The position numbers were made by a program, and so were the translations under genes. Shown here piece after piece: positions 59,151 to 64,000 of a DNA stretch of 64,000 nucleotides (positions are counted from its first letter, which is position 1; each line of letters starts with the position of its first letter). The notes beneath the pieces are model-generated. The model did no database searches, had not been told where the DNA came from, and saw nothing but the letters and a program-made list of their open reading frames with translations. Source of the DNA: Mastigias papua (lineage: Eukaryota; Cnidaria; Scyphozoa; Rhizostomeae; Mastigiidae); assembly GCA_964019165.1 (NCBI GenBank), contig OZ025271.1:3098501-3162500 (forward strand), in the 5' to 3' direction.

Positions 59151-60640
59151 TCATTGGTTTACAAGGATATTTAGGCCATATAATTGAAAAGGGCCAGATT
59201 TCTGTTGACCTAGCACGCATCCAGTGTATCAGAGATTTTCCAGTCCCAACAACTGCCAAAGCCTTGAAAGAGTTCTTAGGCATGTCCCAGTTCTGTGATC
59301 GCTTTATCCCCAATTTTTCTGTCATCGCAGCTCCTCTACATGAACTTGCCAAGCCACACTCCTCATTTTCTTGGTCATCTGATGCCCAAATAGCTTTTGA
59401 GACCATAAAGCAGCTTCTCACTTCTGCTCCAGTTTTACGTGCCCCTACTAGTGACAACTCTTTCATCCTGGAAGTTGATCCCTCAGATAAGGGTGAAGGT
59501 GCGTGCCCGAAAGCCTGCAATTCAAGTGATGGCAAAGCCTACATTGTTGCTTTTGCCGGTACAAAGTGGAACATTGTAGAGAAAGACACCCATGCTATTG
59601 TCTTTGCTACCGAGAAATTTCGCCACTATCTCTTGGGTAGACCTTTTTTCCTACGTACTGATAATTGTGTAACATCATTCCTCTAGTGCAAACGCAGCCT
59701 GAAGAGTTGCAAGTTATTGAACTGGGCATTGCAGCTTTCCAAGTTTTCCTATCACATATAACACATTCCATCTAAGAATAATGCTATCAGTGACCACCTC
59801 AGTAGCCTAAACAATGTCAGCTTACCAGAGAAACTGCATGCCGATGTTTCAATAGCCTGACTCAGAGCTCTACAGTCCCAGGATCCCCAAATCCAAGCTG
59901 CCACCTAGGCTCTTTAAGACAATATCACCATCACCTTTTACTGTCTCCAGATGGCACCTTGAAGTGGCACAACTGCACAGTTGTACCAATAGCAATACGT
60001 GGACGTGTCCTACAGCTTTGCTATGATCACCAATCTGCTGGTCACTTTGCTATTGACCACACATAGACCCGCCTTTGTACTCATTATTTCTGGCCCAATT
60101 CTAAGGAAGATGTGTCAAACTGGGTCAAAAGTTGTACCACCTGTGCATATTTCGATCCACCCCCTCAGGGATATCACAAGGACCAGCTACAACCAATTCA
60201 GTCCTCAGACTGCTTTGAACTTGTTTGCTTTGACTTAGCTGGCCCCTTTATGCTTATTTCTTGCAATGGCTTTCGGTACACCTTCATCCTTGTTTACCAC
60301 TTTACCAAATGGCCTGAAGTTGTCCCACTCAAAGAGACATCTGCTCACATCATTGCCAGAGCAATTCATGACCAATGGATCTGTCGATATGGTATCATGA
60401 CACATTTGCACAGTGATGGTGCCTCCAATGTCCATGGTAGTGTTATGCAGGAGGTTGCTGAGATCTTTGGCATTGGTAAGTCTAAATCTTCACGCCTTCA
60501 CACACAAGGTAATGGCCTTTCTGAGGCCTTGGTAAAACAAATGAAATCCTGTGTACAGAAACTGGTTGACCAGTATGGATACAATTGGGACTTATACCTG
60601 CAGTCCGCAGGTATACATACCTGCACTATGTTCAAGTGTT
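59150..60640 (+). pseudogene. gypsy-3 RT end, RNase H and integrase, broken
   Basis: Open part to 59686: LKEFLGMSQFCDRFIPNFS and SFILEVDPSDKGEGACPKAC (RNase H start, with D-P-S in place of D-A-S), then HAIVFATEKFRHYLLGRPFF. Stops follow near 59686, 59860 and 59909. The integrase zinc region is SAGHFAIDHT, a stop, then CTTCAYFDPPPQG. The core is open at 60112-60642 with CFDLAGPFMLISCNGFRY, HLHSDGASNVHG and GNGLSEALVKQMKS, giving D, D and E. Confidence 0.82.
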
Positions 60641-61300
60641 AATAATAGCACTAAAGTTTCAGCTGCTGAACTGCTTCTTGGTGCCAAACTTTCTTTACCT
60701 ACCGAATTATTATGCACTGCTTCACCAAGACTGCTTCATCAACCATTTGCTGCACATCATGTGAGACAAGCATAAGCATTTGCTTTTGACCTTGGCCTAC
60801 ACCTTAAATGCTCTTTTGCTGATGTTTGTTGTACCCTTGCTGTGAGCAGGGACAGAATGAAACAACAATTTGATAAGACAGCCTCTAAGCACCATTACAA
60901 AGTCTAAATTGCATCCTTGTCAACCAACATGGCCAGGTCAGCTCCACTGTTCATGTCAATCAGCTAAAGTATATGCCTCCCAGGTCTGATCACCTGGTAA
61001 GTCAATCATATGCTCCTACCCCTGGATCAGCAACTACCCATGCTAGCACATGTGATATCTTTGTCGACTTACCTGGTGTTATGAAACGCCAGTGCTTTCA
61101 CCCTCCTACCCACATTGAAAACAGCCAAAGGGGGAGGAAATGCAACAGACACTGCAGACACTACTGAGCAACAAAATACTGATGGTGCACCAGCAGGAAG
61201 TACAGTTGATATCAAAGGGGACTTATTAGGAGTAAATTAGTGTAAAGTAGACATTTCCAATATATTGAGAGCAGATCTAGATCAGCATCACAAAGAGGAA
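60641..61300 (+). pseudogene. gypsy-3 integrase C-terminus and tail
   Basis: Pieces such as STKVSAAELLLGAKLSLPTE (60625-60685 region) and SSTVHVNQLKYMPPRSDHLV near 60935-60995 fit the end of gypsy pol. Several frame changes. Acid and Ser-rich text to 61166 and an untranslated region with the purine tract follow. Confidence 0.55.
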
Positions 61301-61400
61301 GAGCTAGGGAGGGGGATAGTGTTGTCCCCTAGACAATAAAGACCCAATAAATGTAGCTTACTCTCAATCTAAGTTTGATTGATTTCATACAGGCCTTGTA

Positions 61401-61442
61401 AAAGATCGATGTTATTGAGCTACTAGTTATTCCATTATCTGT
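61401..61442. other. Junction gypsy-3 / helicase remnant
   Basis: Short AT-rich stretch; the end of the LTR could not be placed. Confidence 0.3.
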
Positions 61443-62735
61443 TTAATACAGGTAAACAACAACATACCTCAATGACTGACGCTGTGCTTTGTTGATTGTA
61501 AGGCAGTATGCAAGTCTGACAGGAAATTGGCACCTGACAATGTTGACTAGCAGAGCAGAATCTTGTGATGACAGTGCTATCTTTGGTAGCATGACATACT
61601 GGCCTCTGTGCTCACTGGTGATGATTTCTGCACATATGACATGGCGTTGCAGGTCCCGTACAATGAGACGGGTGCCATTGCAGAGTCCCTTTTTTGGGTT
61701 GATGTTCTGTAACAAAATGACGGTAGCACCAACCTATAGGGAGGTAACTGAATTTAAATAAGAGATTAGATATGAAATGGTTATGCATGTCTAACTACAA
61801 GTGTAGCATATATGATTGAAATATGGTAGTCAGATATGTATAAGGGCTATGACTATTCCGAATATTTGCACCTGTGAAAATAAGTAGACTGTTTACGCTA
61901 TATGTCATGTACCAAAATATCGTGTATGTCATGTAGGGAAAGTATGGATAGCATGAAAAGGGAGCAGTTCCTATGAAAGATATCTAGAAAGAGGTAGAAA
62001 CTGTGTAGAATTCATAAACTGAATACAACAACGGGTGTACCTTGAGTTCCAGTTTATGCTTTGGTAGTCCACTGGGTGTCTGTGCATTTAGGAACTCTAT
62101 TGGATATGCTGGTGCTTCCTCTGGATTATCACTGACAACTCTGTCTGTACTCAGGTATGTGTGCACTGGTCCTTGGAGTCGGCGTAGAATGAGATCATTG
62201 ATTTTATGTGAGTTCTCATCCAGTGGTGTTAAGCAGCAACACTCTGACATGTATGTAGGATCTTGCTTACGATCTGCATCACCAGGCTCAGTTGGTGGGT
62301 AAACAAAGTTGATCATTTCTTGCATTGATTCTGTCATGATCTCGTCTGGAAGGGTGACGTGATCATTTGCATCATGTGCTTCAGCACTTGTGCCAATTCT
62401 AAGGAGCCATTCAGAGAATTCTCTGTATGTGTCATTTCAAGCAGCCCTCATGTTTGTCACCAGTTGGAATTGGTGAAAATGATGCCACAGGTGTGAATTG
62501 ATAATTCATTAGCGGACAGTCTGTTCTCTACCTGCTCTGGGAACAACTGGGAGAACCTGTATAAAATCACCTCCAAGAAACATGAGTTTACCCACATATG
62601 GTCTATCAGCCTGGGAAATATTTCTGAGAAAGACATCAACAACCTTTAATGCATTTCCTGGGTTCATTGATGCTTCATCCCAGATAAAGATTGTTGTGTC
62701 TCTCAGAATTTGAGCTCTGGCACTTTGCTTTTAGT
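61443..62735 (-). pseudogene. Pif1-type helicase remnant (Helitron-like)
   Basis: Near 62720-62640 the minus strand reads ARAQILRDTTIFIWDEASMN (motif II). At 62640-62520 VDVFLRNISQADRPYVGKLM and FLGGDFIQVLPVVPRAGRE (motif III) follow. 62337-61984 has NFVYPPTEPGD and DENSHKINDLILRRLQG, VHTYLSTDRVV and LNAQTPSGLPKHKLELKV. 61715-61443 has NINPKKGLCNGTRLIVRDLQ and FPVRLAYCLTINKAQRQSL (motifs V-VI). The Walker A motif is absent. Such helicases unwind DNA; the GTRL and TINKAQ spacing fits the Helitron family, but no RepHel or terminal hairpin was seen. Gaps near 62000 and 62460 may be introns or shifts. Confidence 0.75.
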
Positions 62736-62739
62736 GTTA

Positions 62740-63180
62740 CATGTAGAATTAGGCAATAGAGCAATAGGTATTTGAAATGTGGAGTTTGCAATTTCTTCTT
62801 ATAACTTAAAAAGATAACTATAATACAATAAGCTGAGCCAATCACAGTGGGAAAAGACACTTGGTCATCTAGTTCTCACTATGAGTGGCTCTCACAATTA
62901 AGTTTAACAATAATCCAAAAAACAACTAAGATAAGAACACAATATAATATTACACCATTCTTTTCCCAGGGCCTTTGATGATGTTGGGGGGGAGGGAGGG
63001 TGGGGATCATAAGTCCCCCATTTTAGACAAATTTTACCTTTAAAAGGCAGGTCATTGCGTTTGACCTCTCCCCCTTTTTCGGTCTCATCGGGGGCCCTGT
63101 TAGCAATAAACACTACGCTACAGGACAGTACGATAATCTCACACATTACACTACAGACAACACGGGATTGCTGCTAATGT
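62740..63180. other. No recognisable gene
   Basis: Short frames only. The G-rich phrase GTTGGGGGGGAGGGAGGGTGGGG at about 62982-63004 could fold into a quadruplex, with no gene context to support a role. Confidence 0.4.
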
Positions 63181-63183
63181 TGG

Positions 63184-64000
63184 TATTTAGTCCAACCGCA
63201 TTGATCTATCAATAAATGATAAAGTTGCTTCTAGGATCATTCTATTGTCAATTATAGTGAGCTGAGGGCTACCGTAAGGAAGCAACTCGCACAATGCTTT
63301 TGAGTCCATATTTGCAAGATCGAGACCAGGGATTTCAGAAAGTCGATTAAGGAGATCACAACGCATCTCATGACACCGATGGCAGTGCAGGAGGAAGTGT
63401 GCATTGTCTTCATTGCACAATCCACACAAGCACAGTGGGCTGACAGAGTCAAAGTTATGACAGAATCTGTGTTCATTGAGCACACTAAGTTCTACACAAA
63501 GTTTCATCAAACGCTTGACACCTTATATATCACTTATACCATACATGGTTCTTTTCAACGGTCGTATGATGGACAGTAGGTTACTTTTAAATGCTGCAAG
63601 AGATCTGGCATGTTTTATATCATCAGCCTGCAGATTTCATTCAGACAGCATGTTCTGAAAGTATGTGTTCGAAAAATGAACTGTTCTGCCTACACTTTGG
63701 TCAAAAGACCATATGTTTCGGAGGTTGTAAGATAGCTGGCACTCACATGGAATTTCAGCAAATAAGTATTCCGTAGAAAGTATCTGTCTTACATCGTGGA
63801 AATGGCACAATCTCCTGTACCGTCGCCTTCTATAGAGATCCTCCCAATCCAATTCATTGTTGCCTACTTGTACCTCTCCCAGTACCTGTAACTGCTAGAG
63901 CCGCATAGTACTGGGTCTGTTCAAGCTTATTAGTTACAGCTAGTTTCTTTTCGGGATCGTACTTGTGATAGACAATATCACCATAGTCGAGATGGGACCT
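63184..64000 (-). pseudogene. LINE ORF2 C-terminal half, runs off the window
   Basis: From the window edge the minus strand reads RSHLDYGDIVYHKYDPEKKL and LEQTQYYAALAVTGTGRGTS, the thumb region of a non-LTR RT. After a frame change 63852-63637 gives RRRRYRRLCHFHDVRQILST and NIWSFDQSVGRTVHFSNTYF. The last frame, 63510-63187, has the C-terminal zinc motif LCLCGLCNEDNAHFLLHCHR and NMDSKALCELLPYGSP, ending in RSMRLD. The order is conventional and at least two frame breaks are present. Same family as the 6.0-kb fragment. Confidence 0.88.

Larger units (their letters stand above)
59150..61400 (+). mobile_element. Ty3/gypsy fragment (gypsy-3)
   Basis: Begins abruptly within gypsy RT (LQGYLGHIIEKGQISVDLAR) and continues through RNase H and integrase. 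A purine-rich tract GAGCTAGGGAGGGGGATAG (61301-61319) is followed by TGTTGTCCCCTAGACAATAA, a plausible 3' LTR start at 61320. The LTR appears truncated within about 80-100 bases. gag, protease and the catalytic half of RT are missing. Confidence 0.8.

Overview
This window looks like AT-rich nuclear DNA of an animal, most likely an invertebrate. The evidence is GT-AG intron signals, very large non-coding spaces, BEL/Pao and CsRn1-like Ty3/gypsy LTR elements, Penelope-type GIY-YIG remnants, several non-LTR (LINE) families, and Tc1, PIF/Harbinger and ISL2EU DNA transposons. I cannot name the species; an early-branching or other invertebrate metazoan is an inference. No bacterial-type operon, rRNA, tRNA or CRISPR array was seen.

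The most unusual content is a set of eleven very short candidate exons on the + strand, spread from about 5.7 to 49.5 kb. They alternate strictly between two types. Type A is 54 nt, with a core close to GIIEKISKEDW. Type B is 51-57 nt, with a core close to LLHKILDxxxLEKG. All begin after AG, end before GT, and fit phase-1 introns on both sides, so they could be joined or skipped without changing frame. Each A-B pair sits in a genomic unit of roughly 2.3-2.5 kb before insertions. The three youngest units are clear tandem duplicates (34.4-36.9 kb, 36.9-41.8 kb and 41.8-52.4 kb). The older units (to 5.9 kb, 9.4-11.4 kb and 29.9-34.4 kb) keep the exons and splice sites although most of the intron sequence has diverged. 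I do not recognise the protein; it would be a chain of 18-19 residue, probably helical, repeats.

Layout: 1-3.8 kb decayed gypsy pol (gypsy-1); 4.85-5.24 kb a satellite with 180-bp higher-order structure; 5.7 kb exon B; 6.0-6.5 kb LINE 3' end; 8.9-11.7 kb exon pair, two copies of a hammerhead-like motif and (TA)n tracts; 13.85-18.17 kb duplicated segment carrying a foldback element, with a promoter-like island at 15.55-16.15 kb; 19.04-23.8 kb a Tc1 transposase gene split by a nearly complete ISL2EU element; 23.8-24.5 kb LINE; 26.8-28.8 kb microsatellites and a Penelope GIY-YIG fragment split by a LINE; 29.9-34.4 kb exon pair with a Harbinger element (Harbinger-1) in its intron; 34.4-41.8 kb two tandem exon-pair units, the second carrying a direct-repeat-flanked insertion; 41.85-48.2 kb a LINE split by a CsRn1-like gypsy element (gypsy-2); 48.2-52.4 kb the last exon-pair unit, with a non-autonomous Harbinger and a Penelope fragment; 52.8-59.15 kb BEL/Pao split by Harbinger-2; 59.15-61.4 kb gypsy-3; 61.4-62.7 kb Pif1/Helitron-type helicase remnant; 63.2-64 kb LINE.

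The nesting gives a relative order of events: Tc1 before ISL2EU, Penelope before LINE, exon unit before LINE before gypsy-2, and BEL before Harbinger-2. Nearly every transposon gene has stops or frameshifts. The least damaged are the ISL2EU transposase (one internal stop) and its YqaJ partner (one frameshift).
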